Origin: Gomphosphaeria aponina SAG 52.96 = DSM 107014 | Lineage (GTDB): Bacteria > Cyanobacteriota > Cyanobacteriia > Cyanobacteriales > Gomphosphaeriaceae | Assembly (NCBI GenBank): GCA_016903655.1 | Contig: JADQBC010000028.1 | Location: forward strand, 1 to 34,875 | Length of the DNA stretch: 34,875 nt | Reading direction: 5' to 3' | Shown here: positions 27,258 to 34,875 of the stretch, piece by piece | Layout: the number at the start of each line of letters is the position of its first letter | How positions within the stretch are numbered: position 1 is the first letter of the stretch | The notes under the pieces: generated by a model | Database searches by the model: none | Seen by the model: the letters and a program-made list of their open reading frames with translations, nothing else | Told to the model about the DNA's origin: nothing | Program-made: the position numbers and the translations under genes

Positions 27258-27507
27258 TTTAACATTTTCTTAACAAGATTTTTTTGACTCCCTTGCTCAT
27301 AATTAGGTTATGGAGAGGTTAAGTTTATCCGTCTTTTTTCGCGGTCAACCCGACTCATTGTTTCAGTTTAACCCCAGCTGGTAACTTTTTCCCGATTTTT
27401 TTCTTGGCTGCCCTTCTTATTTTTGGCTCTTATTAATCCATTTTTCCCCCAGAGCCATTTCCTAAACCTCAATCTTTTTCAGTGCTCAAAGTTAAGTCAA
27501 GGTTAAG
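27258..27507. promoter_or_regulatory. Pho-box-like 8+3+8 direct repeats
   Basis: AAGTTAAG-tca-AGGTTAAG (27489-27507) fits the reverse complement of the cyanobacterial Pho box (PyTTAAPyPyT/A octamers with 3-bp spacers). AGGTTATG-gag-AGGTTAAG (27305-27323) fits with one mismatch. TTTAACAT-ttt-CTTAACAA (27258-27276) fits less well in the other orientation. AT-richness makes chance hits possible. Confidence 0.35.
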
Positions 27508-27582
27508 AAAAATCCCTCATTACCATTATAAGTTATCAGCAGGTAAAATAAGACAGAATGAGAAAAAAGAACAAACATTATG

Positions 27583-27588
27583 TATAAT
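27583..27588 (+). promoter_or_regulatory. Probable -10 box of the D-lactate dehydrogenase gene
   Basis: TATAAT, 76 bp before the ATG, with an upstream TG at 27581-27582. No convincing -35 box, so an activator may be needed. Confidence 0.45.
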
Positions 27589-27664
27589 AAAAAACAAGTT
27601 CGTTCTCATCCTTGAGTCCAATCTAGCTCAAAGAAAAATAAATACATAAGAAAAAAATCAAGAA

Positions 27665-28660
27665 ATGAAAGTAGCAGTATTTAGCAGCAAAGGGTATGAC
27701 CGCCAGTTTCTCCAAGCAGCAAACAAAGAACATGGTCACGAGTTAGTATTTTTTGAACCAAGATTAACCCCCGATACTGCTGTACTCGCAGCAGGGTTTC
27801 GGGCGGTTTGTGCATTTATTAATGACCAACTCGATGAGAAAACATTAAGGGCGATCGCCAGTCAGGGAACAAAACTTATTGCCATGCGCTCGGCTGGTTT
27901 TAATAATGTTAACCTGGGGGTTGCAGCAGAACTGGGAATGACAGTAGTGCGAGTTCCTGCTTACTCTCCCTACGCAGTAGCGGAACACGCAGTCGGCTTA
28001 GTTTTAATGCTCAACCGCAAGCTCTATCGAGCTTACAACAGAGTTCGAGATGATAACTTTGCCTTAGATGGATTATTAGGCTTTGACATACATGGTTGTA
28101 CGGTTGGCGTTGTCGGTACGGGGAAAATCGGTCAGTGTTTCGCCCAAATTATGAACGGTTTTGGCTGCAATTTATTAGGCTATGATGTCTATCAAAACCC
28201 AGACTGTCTCAAAATGGGCATGAAATATGTTGAATTTTTAGAACTACTTGCTCAAGCAGATATTGTTTCTCTCCACTGTCCTTTACTCCCCTCAACTCAC
28301 TACATGATTAATCCTGACTCGCTCCAACATCTAAAAAAAGGAGCAATGTTAATTAACACCAGTAGAGGTGCTTTGGTTGATACCCGTGCAGTAATTGAGG
28401 CAATTAAATCAGGAAAAGTTGGTTATTTTGGGGCAGATGTTTACGAAGAAGAAGCTGATATTTTCTTTGAAGACCTTTCTGATACTATTATTCAAGATGA
28501 TACCTTTCAGCTTTTACAATCTTTTCCCAATGTAGTTATCACTGCTCATCAGGGCTTTTTCACTAGAAATGCCATTGAAAATATTGCGGAAACAACTATA
28601 GCCAATATTACGGATTTTGCCCAAGGCAGAGTTTGTCCAAATCAAGTCATTAGTCAGTAG
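27665..28660 (+). CDS. ldhA: D-lactate dehydrogenase (D-2-hydroxyacid dehydrogenase)
   Basis: A 331-residue member of the D-2-hydroxyacid dehydrogenase family, LdhA/Ddh type, converting pyruvate to D-lactate with NADH (NADPH in some cyanobacterial enzymes). The N-terminus [16 protein letters not shown] is typical of bacterial LdhA. The Rossmann motif is GVVGTGKIG (148-156), the catalytic Arg is Arg234 in [10 protein letters not shown], and His295 in TAHQGFFT completes the active site. It starts 529 bp from divergent gap and lies 81 bp upstream of pyk on the same strand, so pyruvate production and fermentation may be coordinated. Activity on glyoxylate or other 2-oxoacids cannot be excluded. 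Confidence 0.93.
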   Translation: MKVAVFSSKGYDRQFLQAANKEHGHELVFFEPRLTPDTAVLAAGFRAVCAFINDQLDEKTLRAIASQGTKLIAMRSAGFNNVNLGVAAELGMTVVRVPAYSPYAVAEHAVGLVLMLNRKLYRAYNRVRDDNFALDGLLGFDIHGCTVGVVGTGKIGQCFAQIMNGFGCNLLGYDVYQNPDCLKMGMKYVEFLELLAQADIVSLHCPLLPSTHYMINPDSLQHLKKGAMLINTSRGALVDTRAVIEAIKSGKVGYFGADVYEEEADIFFEDLSDTIIQDDTFQLLQSFPNVVITAHQGFFTRNAIENIAETTIANITDFAQGRVCPNQVISQ

Positions 28661-28741
28661 CCAGTTGCAAAAACCCACTTTCTGTTGTCAGGAATAATAA
28701 CTAAGAGTTTTTCAGGAAAAATATTCGAGGAATAAAAGCAA

Positions 28742-30172
28742 ATGAGTCTAAAATCTTTAACACCAAAAACAAAAATAGTAGCCACGATCGGGCCAGCTAG
28801 TAGTTCAAAAGAAATACTAAAGCAAATGGTAGAAGCAGGCATGAGTGTGGCGCGGTTAAACTTCTCCCACGGTACTTATGAAGACCACGCTCGCATGGTT
28901 TCTTTGTTACGGGAAGTATCAGAAGAATTAGACACACCAATTACTCTACTGCAAGATCTCCAAGGCCCAAAAATACGAGTAGGTCAATTGCCAACAGGTG
29001 AGATAATTTTAAAGGAGGGAGAAAAGCTCACATTAGTACCAATTTCAGAATTTGAAAATCAAGCAAATACCGTATCCATTGACTATGCTTATTTAGCAGA
29101 AGAAGCAACAGCAGGAGCGCAAGTATTGCTCGATGATGGTTTGTTGGAATTAAAAGTAGAAGAAATCCAAGGCAAAGCGGTAATTTGCACAGTGATAGAA
29201 GGAGGCATATTAAAAAGTAGAAAAGGAGTAAATTTACCCAGTTTAAATCTACGACTGCCTTCCATGACAGAAAAAGATAAACAAGATTTAGACTTTGGTT
29301 TATCTGTTGGAGTAGATTGGGTTTCATTAAGTTTTGTGCGTCGGAGCGAAGATGTGGTAGCACTCAAACAATTGTTAGCAGAAAAAGGCGCAGCAGATAC
29401 CCCAGTAATTGCCAAAATAGAAAAACCCCAAGCGATCGCCAATTTAGAAGCCATTATCAACGAATGTAACGGCTTAATGGTGGCACGGGGGGACTTAGGG
29501 GTAGAAATGAAGCCAGAAACAGTACCAATGCTGCAAAAGAACATGATTAAAATGTGTAATCAGAAAGGTATTCCTGTGATTACGGCGACCCAAATGCTAG
29601 ACAGCATGATTCGCAACCCCCGCCCCACCCGTGCAGAAGCAAGTGATGTGGCAAATGCTATTATCGATGGTACAGATGCAGTAATGCTTTCAGGAGAGTC
29701 AGCAGTAGGAGACTATCCAGTGAGAGCAGTACAAATGCTGGCGAATATTGCCAAAGATGTGGAAAAAGATATCCAATTTGTTAATTATCCTCCCAATCAA
29801 ACCGATGAAACCCACGCCCTGAGCGAAGCTCTCAACGCCATAATTAAGACTCTTCCTTTACGCTGTATCGCAACTTTTACCAGCTCAGGTTATACAGCCC
29901 TCATTGCTTCAGGAGAGCGTCCCAAAATTCCTGTGGTTGCATTTACTCCTAACAGAAATGTATATCACCGATTGAATTTAATTTGGGGAGTTAAACCCAT
30001 AGTATTAGGGAAGGAAGTGGAGACATTTGAGGATTTAATTGCTCAAGCACAAACCTATCTCCTCAAAAAGAATTTAGTAGAGTCAGGGGATAAAATATTG
30101 ATTATGGGAGGAATCCCAACTCAAAAACCACGAGGTACCAATTTCCTGAAAATTCACCAAATTAATGGTTGA
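28742..30172 (+). CDS. pyk: Pyruvate kinase
   Basis: A 476-residue pyruvate kinase that makes ATP and pyruvate from phosphoenolpyruvate and ADP. The N-terminal [17 protein letters not shown], the [10 protein letters not shown] substrate strand (about 39-48), [18 protein letters not shown] (about 225-242, with the conserved Lys), [11 protein letters not shown] (about 246-256) and [11 protein letters not shown] (about 279-289) are all in place. Its length fits the standard form without the extra C-terminal PEP-utiliser-like domain found on longer bacterial enzymes. It follows ldhA by 81 bp and ends before a terminator. One HIP1 site is inside the gene. Confidence 0.97.
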   Translation: MSLKSLTPKTKIVATIGPASSSKEILKQMVEAGMSVARLNFSHGTYEDHARMVSLLREVSEELDTPITLLQDLQGPKIRVGQLPTGEIILKEGEKLTLVPISEFENQANTVSIDYAYLAEEATAGAQVLLDDGLLELKVEEIQGKAVICTVIEGGILKSRKGVNLPSLNLRLPSMTEKDKQDLDFGLSVGVDWVSLSFVRRSEDVVALKQLLAEKGAADTPVIAKIEKPQAIANLEAIINECNGLMVARGDLGVEMKPETVPMLQKNMIKMCNQKGIPVITATQMLDSMIRNPRPTRAEASDVANAIIDGTDAVMLSGESAVGDYPVRAVQMLANIAKDVEKDIQFVNYPPNQTDETHALSEALNAIIKTLPLRCIATFTSSGYTALIASGERPKIPVVAFTPNRNVYHRLNLIWGVKPIVLGKEVETFEDLIAQAQTYLLKKNLVESGDKILIMGGIPTQKPRGTNFLKIHQING

Positions 30173-30200
30173 GCTAGCAATTCCTTTATGGGTTGTGAGG

Positions 30201-30222
30201 AGACAAGGGAGCCCCCTTGTCT
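30201..30222 (+). terminator. Terminator of pyk
   Basis: AGACAAGGG and CCCTTGTCT pair perfectly (9 bp, 4-base loop), 28 bp after the pyk stop, and are followed by TAATTAATTTT. Confidence 0.6.
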
Positions 30223-30247
30223 TAATTAATTTTCACTTGCTATCATG

Positions 30248-30293
30248 GTTGATGGTTGATTATCTATCATCAATTTATCCATCAACCATCAAC
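30248..30293. promoter_or_regulatory. 13-bp hairpin abutting the dprA start codon
   Basis: GTTGATGGTTGAT (30248-30260) pairs perfectly with ATCAACCATCAAC (30281-30293); the ATG of dprA starts one base later. No Shine-Dalgarno sequence is visible before that ATG. The hairpin could hide the ribosome-binding region, act in attenuation, or simply be a repeat of GTTGATG type. Confidence 0.5.
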
Positions 30294-30294
30294 T

Positions 30295-31416
30295 ATGAAT
30301 AATAATGAACGAGCCTACTGGCTAGCATGGTCATTAATACCAGGTGTGGGGTCATTGACATTAAAAAGAATACAAAAACATTTTCACACCCTGGCAGAAG
30401 CTTGGGCTGCATCACCCCGTAACTTAGCAGAAATAGAAGGAATTGGGGAGAAAATGGTGAAGAGAATCATGGAAGTGCGATCGCAAATAGATCCAGAAAA
30501 ACTTTTAGAAGAACACCAGCAAAAAAACCCCCATTTCTGGACACCAGTTGATCCTGAATATCCCCAATTATTAAGAGAAATTCCCAACCCCCCAGCAATT
30601 TTATATTATCAAGGGCAAGTCAAACTAGAAGAAAATCAAGGAATTACCCCCATGATAGCAATTGTGGGGACAAGGGAACACACAGAACATGGAAAAAGAT
30701 GGACGCGGAAAATTAGTGTAGCCCTAGCCCAACATAACTTTACCGTAGTTTCTGGCATGGCTGCGGGAATAGATGGAATAGCTCATCGGAGTTGTTTAGA
30801 TGCAGGAGGTAGAACCATAGCTGTAGTTGGGACAGGACTTGATGTAGTCTATCCCCGAGAACATGCAAAACTTTATGAACAGATCCAGGAGCAGGGTTTA
30901 ATCTTAAGCGAATATCCAGCAGGAACACAACCACATCGGCATAATTTTCCTCAGCGCAATCGAATTATTGCCGCTTTATCTCAAGGAATTTTAGTCATGG
31001 AAGCACCAGAAAAATCAGGAGCTTTGATTACTGCCCGCTACGGGAAGGAATTTTCACGGGAGGTGTATAGCCTGCCAAATTCTCCTGATAATCTTAAATC
31101 TCGGGGTTGTTTGCGGTTATTACATGATGGAGCAGAGATAATTATCGAAGAGGGAGAACTTTTAAAAAAGCTCGGAGCAACACAGAAACTGGAACTAAAA
31201 GAAGAGTTATCCTCCCAACCAAACCCAATAGAAAGCTTAAAATTAGCACCAGACTTAGCAGAAGTAATGGGAGCGATCGCCTCTTCACCCATCCCCTTTG
31301 ACCTAATTGTGCAACAAACAGGAAAAGAAGCAGGGATTGTTTCCAGTATTTTATTACAATTAGAACTATTAGGTTTAATATCTCAGTTACCAGGAATGCG
31401 ATATCAAAGAAATTAA
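30295..31416 (+). CDS. dprA: DNA processing protein DprA
   Basis: I chose the ATG at 30295 (MNNNERAYWLAWSLIPGVG, 373 residues), as family members begin near this motif; the frame extends 13 codons upstream into the hairpin. An N-terminal helix-hairpin-helix/SAM-like domain (about 10-70, IEGIGEKMVKRI) precedes the Rossmann-like DprA/Smf domain (about 80-290): VGTREHTEHGKRW, VSGMAAGIDGIAHR, TIAVVGTGLDVVYPREH, SEYPAGTQPHRHNFPQRNR. A C-terminal winged-helix domain (about 310-373) is also present. DprA loads RecA onto incoming single-stranded DNA during natural transformation. Many cyanobacteria are transformable. It follows pyk by 122 bp, with a terminator between. Two HIP1 sites lie inside. Confidence 0.95.
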   Translation: MNNNERAYWLAWSLIPGVGSLTLKRIQKHFHTLAEAWAASPRNLAEIEGIGEKMVKRIMEVRSQIDPEKLLEEHQQKNPHFWTPVDPEYPQLLREIPNPPAILYYQGQVKLEENQGITPMIAIVGTREHTEHGKRWTRKISVALAQHNFTVVSGMAAGIDGIAHRSCLDAGGRTIAVVGTGLDVVYPREHAKLYEQIQEQGLILSEYPAGTQPHRHNFPQRNRIIAALSQGILVMEAPEKSGALITARYGKEFSREVYSLPNSPDNLKSRGCLRLLHDGAEIIIEEGELLKKLGATQKLELKEELSSQPNPIESLKLAPDLAEVMGAIASSPIPFDLIVQQTGKEAGIVSSILLQLELLGLISQLPGMRYQRN

Positions 31417-31606
31417 AGTTTGAATGAGTATGTAATTCTTGATTAATAATTTCGCCGTAATTGGTTCCCCTGGGTGTTGGGGAAAAAAAATCCAGAAAAT
31501 TCAGCCCAAAATTCCGAGCCATGCTAGGATAGGTTTCGCCTGAAGATTGTGAATACTATTCATTTAGAATTGCTAAACCTAGACCAAATCGTACTACGAA
31601 ATTTCT

Positions 31607-33934
31607 ATGACTTCAATCAACTTTAAATCAGTTCCTGCATCAAAATCAGGCATTACCACCAAAGGGATAAGCTATGGAGGAGCTTGGGGAGACTTTAATG
31701 GAGATAACTACCCTGATCTGTCGGTGAATAACCACTTTGACCCAAGTATTCTGTATATTAACCAGCGCAACGGCACTTTTCAAAATCGAACTGCGGAAAT
31801 TTTTGTTGAAGAGCAAGGAACTAAAGACCAGCATGGATCAGCATGGGCCGATTTCGATAACGATGGCGACCAGGATTTAGTACAGCTTGTGGGGGCCCTC
31901 AACGGTTTGGGGGTAGGGCCACAGTTTGCTAACGAGCTATATCTGAATGAGGGAGGAAAATTAGATGATCTTGCCAAAGAGCGTGGGATTGATTATCCCT
32001 CAGCCAGGGGCAGAAGTCCTCTCTGGCTAGACTATAACAAGGATGGTTTATTAGATCTCATTGTGGGAACCGTGCCGCGAGAGGACAATATTGAAGCACC
32101 CCCCAAGATTTTTGAGCAGAATGATGATGGTACTTTTCAAGATGTTTCTGCCACCACAGGGTTTAACCTATCCACTGCACCATTGTCTTTCTTAGCCGAT
32201 TTATCTGGGGATGGGAATATGGATCTTCTGGTTCGGAGTGATTTTTTTACTGTTTATGACATCACCTCCACACCATTCACCGACATAACCTCACAAGTCC
32301 TCCCCAGTTCTATGATTTCATCTGACAATATAGCTGTTGCAGATTTTAACAATGATCTGCTCCCAGATATTTACTTAACAACCAGCGGCGATTGGAGAAC
32401 CGATGTTTATCAAGCAGGACCAAACAATGCTGTAACCAGATTGAGAGCGGAAAAAAATGAAAGAGGAGTCTCAATTAATACCACTGGCAATGTAACTTTT
32501 GATATCACTACTACCGATGCGATATATTCTGTACCTCTTGACGAAGTTTATATTGGAGCGGAGGGAATTAATCCAACAGGTTGGGAATTTACTTTATCCC
32601 CCACAGCTCCTGAAGTAGTTGGCATGAAGTCTCATACTCCTGGAGTTGATCGAGGCATTTATATTGGCTACGATCCTAACTTAAAGCGTTGGGACTTTCT
32701 TTTATCAAGTACAAATCAAAGTAATCCAGAACAAAGAATCCTCCCAAGAAATACCTTAGTGGCTTTATTTGAAACAAATAAAACCATTTCTGCTGTAACA
32801 CCTATTGGTTTTCAAGCTCCTCCTTTTGATCCCAAGGATCAACTTTTGCTTAATACTAAGCAAGGACTGGTTGACAGGACAACTGAAGGGGGAATCAATA
32901 CTATTCCTATTAGAGGGGTAAGTGTGGCTACTGGTGACTTTGATAATGATATGGATGTGGATATTTATGTAGTCACAACTCGTTCAGTAGTTAACACCCC
33001 AAATATTCTCTATGAAAATCAAGGAGACGGCACTTTTGTTGTAGTACCAAATTCAGGAGGAGCGGCAGGAACTGAAATCGGACAAGGGGAGATTGTAATG
33101 ACCGCTGATTATAATTTAGACGGTTTTCTGGACTTATTTACTGGGAATGGGACAGGAATTGAAACACCATTAACTGAATTTGCTCCCTACGAACTTTTCG
33201 AGAATCAAGGTAATAGCAACCATTGGCTACAAATAGACTTGCAAGGGTTAATCTCTAATCGAAATGGAATCGGAGCGCAAGTTTTCGCTACTGCAGGTGG
33301 AGTTACGCAACTGCGAGAGCAAGCTGGTGGTGTTAATAATGCAATTCAAAATCACCAGCGCGTCCATTTTGGCTTAGGGAACAATACCAACGTTACTAAA
33401 TTAGTTGTTAATTTCCCCAGTGGCAGAGTACTAGAAGCTTTTAATATTCCTGCAGATCAACTGATTAATGTTATTGAACCAGGGGGGAATAACAATGATA
33501 AAATAACTGGTGGTAAAGGCAATGATCTTATTGGAGGGAGAGCAGGAAATGATGTTCTCAAAGGAAAAAATGGGAATGATTATCTTTATGGAAATTTTGG
33601 CAATGACAAGTTAGTTGGTGGTTCTGGTAATGATAATTTAGAGGGAGATGATGGCACGGATTTACTCAATGGTGGCCAAGGTAATGACTTTCTGCGTGGA
33701 GGTTCTGGTAAAGATACTTTCATTTTGCAAAGAAGAAACAATGGTGTGGATACTGTTGCTGACTTCCAAAATGGTCAAGATGTGTTCGACCTCAAAGGTA
33801 ATCTCACCTTTGCACAATTAGGTATCACTCAAGTTGGCAATAATACCCAAATTAGTGTGGCTAGTGACAAGACGCTCTTAGGGATTTTAGTTAATACTAA
33901 TGCTAGCCTCATTGGGGCTGAGGATTTCATTTAG
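31607..33934 (+). CDS. Large FG-GAP/VCBS - ASPIC/UnbV - RTX repeat protein, probably secreted
   Basis: A 775-residue calcium-binding type protein. Residues about 15-290 and 415-535 contain FG-GAP/VCBS repeats (GDFNGDNYPDLSV, ADFDNDGDQDLV, DYNKDGLLDLIVG, DFDNDMDVDIYVV, DYNLDGFLDLF). Between them is an inserted segment (about 287-405) without such repeats. An ASPIC/UnbV domain (about 536-622, NHWLQIDLQGLISNRNGIGA in part) follows. Then come RTX nonapeptides GGxGNDxLx (about 628-700) that bind calcium. The tail resembles the C-terminal domain of type I secretion substrates. There is no N-terminal signal peptide, which agrees with type I export. CRTAC1-like domain order is known in cyanobacteria; function is unknown, perhaps adhesion or matrix. 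No secretion genes are nearby. Confidence 0.85.
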   Translation: MTSINFKSVPASKSGITTKGISYGGAWGDFNGDNYPDLSVNNHFDPSILYINQRNGTFQNRTAEIFVEEQGTKDQHGSAWADFDNDGDQDLVQLVGALNGLGVGPQFANELYLNEGGKLDDLAKERGIDYPSARGRSPLWLDYNKDGLLDLIVGTVPREDNIEAPPKIFEQNDDGTFQDVSATTGFNLSTAPLSFLADLSGDGNMDLLVRSDFFTVYDITSTPFTDITSQVLPSSMISSDNIAVADFNNDLLPDIYLTTSGDWRTDVYQAGPNNAVTRLRAEKNERGVSINTTGNVTFDITTTDAIYSVPLDEVYIGAEGINPTGWEFTLSPTAPEVVGMKSHTPGVDRGIYIGYDPNLKRWDFLLSSTNQSNPEQRILPRNTLVALFETNKTISAVTPIGFQAPPFDPKDQLLLNTKQGLVDRTTEGGINTIPIRGVSVATGDFDNDMDVDIYVVTTRSVVNTPNILYENQGDGTFVVVPNSGGAAGTEIGQGEIVMTADYNLDGFLDLFTGNGTGIETPLTEFAPYELFENQGNSNHWLQIDLQGLISNRNGIGAQVFATAGGVTQLREQAGGVNNAIQNHQRVHFGLGNNTNVTKLVVNFPSGRVLEAFNIPADQLINVIEPGGNNNDKITGGKGNDLIGGRAGNDVLKGKNGNDYLYGNFGNDKLVGGSGNDNLEGDDGTDLLNGGQGNDFLRGGSGKDTFILQRRNNGVDTVADFQNGQDVFDLKGNLTFAQLGITQVGNNTQISVASDKTLLGILVNTNASLIGAEDFI

Positions 33935-34276
33935 GTCTATTGTTTTTCAGATATGGTTTTAAGAACTAATGATCAGGGACGAGGAGTGGGCGAGTGTTCG
34001 ACTACGCTCTTTGCTATAAAACCCTCTCCCCACTCCCTACTCCACAACTATGCTAATTAAAGATTTCATACTTCAATTCAGCAACGCCCCTTTTTTTTGA
34101 GGATCAGTGATATAATTAAATGTTTTGAGATATTAATCATCAGTCTTTAGTCTTTGGTTATTAGTTTCCCAGCTTTTTGTAGAATAAATAATTATTTATA
34201 CAAAAGCGGGAAAAAAGGCGATCGCCTTCTACCAAAGAGTCATAATTCTGGAAAATACAATTAGGAGGAGAAAAAG
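33935..34276. other. Repeat-rich intergenic region upstream of rplI
   Basis: 342 bp with no gene. GGAGTGGG (33983-33990) and CCCACTCC (34028-34035) form an inverted repeat in a GGGGAGTGGGGAG-type dispersed cyanobacterial repeat. AGTCTTT occurs twice (34143-34157), a short tandem repeat. One HIP1 palindrome is at about 34218. The L9 promoter must be in the AT-rich 34160-34260 part, but no clear box was chosen. Confidence 0.5.
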
Positions 34277-34735
34277 ATGGCAAAAAGGTTGCCAGTAGTT
34301 TTAAGTAAAACTGTGAATAAGCTGGGCGAAAAAGGTGAAGTGGTAGAAGTAGCTCCTGGCTATGCTCGTAATTATTTAATTCCCCAGGGTATTGGAGTGT
34401 ATGCCACTCCTGGACTTCTGAGACAGGTAGAACAAAGAAAGGAGAAAGAGCAGCAACGTCTGATCGCGGAAAAACAGGAAGCGGAGTCTCGGAAAACTGC
34501 TCTGCAAACGATCAATAATTTTATTGTCCGTAAGCAAGTTGGGGAAGGAGATGCTATTTTTGGGACAGTTACCACCCAGGATGTAGCAGAGATTGTCAAG
34601 CAAAGCACTGGTTTAGAAATAGATCGTCGGGTAATTACGATTCCAGATATTAGTAAAACTGGACGTTATCAGGCTGAAATTAAGCTTCATTCAGAAGTTA
34701 CTGCTAAAATAGAAATCCAAGTTGCTCCTCTTTAA
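34277..34735 (+). CDS. rplI: 50S ribosomal protein L9 (bL9)
   Basis: A 152-residue bL9. The N-terminal domain matches the family ([30 protein letters not shown] in sequence, part of which is the L9 signature [13 protein letters not shown]). A long linking helix (about 45-75, [20 protein letters not shown]) and the C-terminal domain (about 80-152, with [15 protein letters not shown]) follow. It binds 23S rRNA near the L1 stalk and helps keep the reading frame. A strong ribosome-binding site (AGGAGGAG) lies 7 bases before ATG. In many cyanobacteria dnaB comes next, but the window ends too soon to see it. Confidence 0.98.
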   Translation: MAKRLPVVLSKTVNKLGEKGEVVEVAPGYARNYLIPQGIGVYATPGLLRQVEQRKEKEQQRLIAEKQEAESRKTALQTINNFIVRKQVGEGDAIFGTVTTQDVAEIVKQSTGLEIDRRVITIPDISKTGRYQAEIKLHSEVTAKIEIQVAPL

Positions 34736-34778
34736 CACCTACTATTTTCTTAGACATATGTGGACATATCTCTAGAAA

Positions 34779-34810
34779 CCTACTTCCTCGGTGAATAAGT
34801 AGGATTTTTA
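34779..34810 (+). terminator. Rho-independent terminator of rplI
   Basis: CCTACTT (34779-34785) pairs with AAGTAGG (34797-34803), followed directly by ATTTTTA. The hairpin begins 44 bp after the L9 stop. Confidence 0.75.
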
Positions 34811-34875
34811 TCGCTCACCCGTTTCAGATGTTTATTTGCAAAGAAGGGGAATGTTCCGTGTTATCTGGTAACCTT

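Overview
The window is cyanobacterial chromosome. It carries chlL and chlN of dark-operative protochlorophyllide reductase, a glutamine riboswitch with small nitrogen-regulatory peptides, about twenty copies of the palindrome GCGATCGC (HIP1), heptamer repeats, and AT-rich intergenic DNA. No rRNA, tRNA or CRISPR array was seen. The species cannot be named from the sequence alone; CheB and the repeat types would fit a filamentous or large-genome lineage.

Layout. Positions 1-567 hold the 3' part of a Uma2-family nuclease gene. Positions 597-6774 (minus strand) are a chemotaxis operon transcribed MCP, then CheA, then CheB; CheA has four Hpt-like modules, two of which lack the phospho-accepting histidine. 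Positions 7092-9097 hold a coiled-coil protein, YgfZ and a small conserved protein. Positions 9173-12096 are accessory DNA: an antitoxin-like ORF whose end was rewritten by a small TA-flanked element, two tandem cytosine-5 DNA methyltransferases, and the frameshifted, truncated remains of a toxin-antitoxin pair. Positions 12210-16926 (minus) hold a protein joining a degenerate AAA+ domain to a membrane polyferredoxin, followed upstream by chlN and chlL.

Positions 17476-17949 hold a promoter, a glutamine riboswitch, a 46-aa peptide resembling glutamine synthetase inactivating factors, a 48-aa charged peptide that may be PirA-like, and a terminator. This is a compact unit for sensing glutamine and restraining nitrogen assimilation. 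A small two-helix membrane protein and a rubredoxin follow. Positions 18558-20475 are a restriction-modification pair. The endonuclease gene has been hit at its 3' end by a 219-bp inverted-repeat element with an 8-bp target duplication, and that element itself contains a second element related to the one at 9324.

Positions 20873-34735 are mostly housekeeping: a BaiN/HI0933-type flavoprotein, a Tat-exported PhoX-like protein, enolase, a DUF3887 secreted protein, GAPDH (Gap1-like), D-lactate dehydrogenase, pyruvate kinase, DprA, a large FG-GAP/UnbV/RTX secreted protein and ribosomal protein L9. Enolase, GAPDH, lactate dehydrogenase and pyruvate kinase lie within 6.5 kb and form a lower-glycolysis and fermentation neighbourhood, though on both strands. 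The most interesting points are the riboswitch-peptide unit, the nested elements rewriting two protein C-termini, the CheA with decayed Hpt domains, and the AAA-polyferredoxin fusion beside chlLN.
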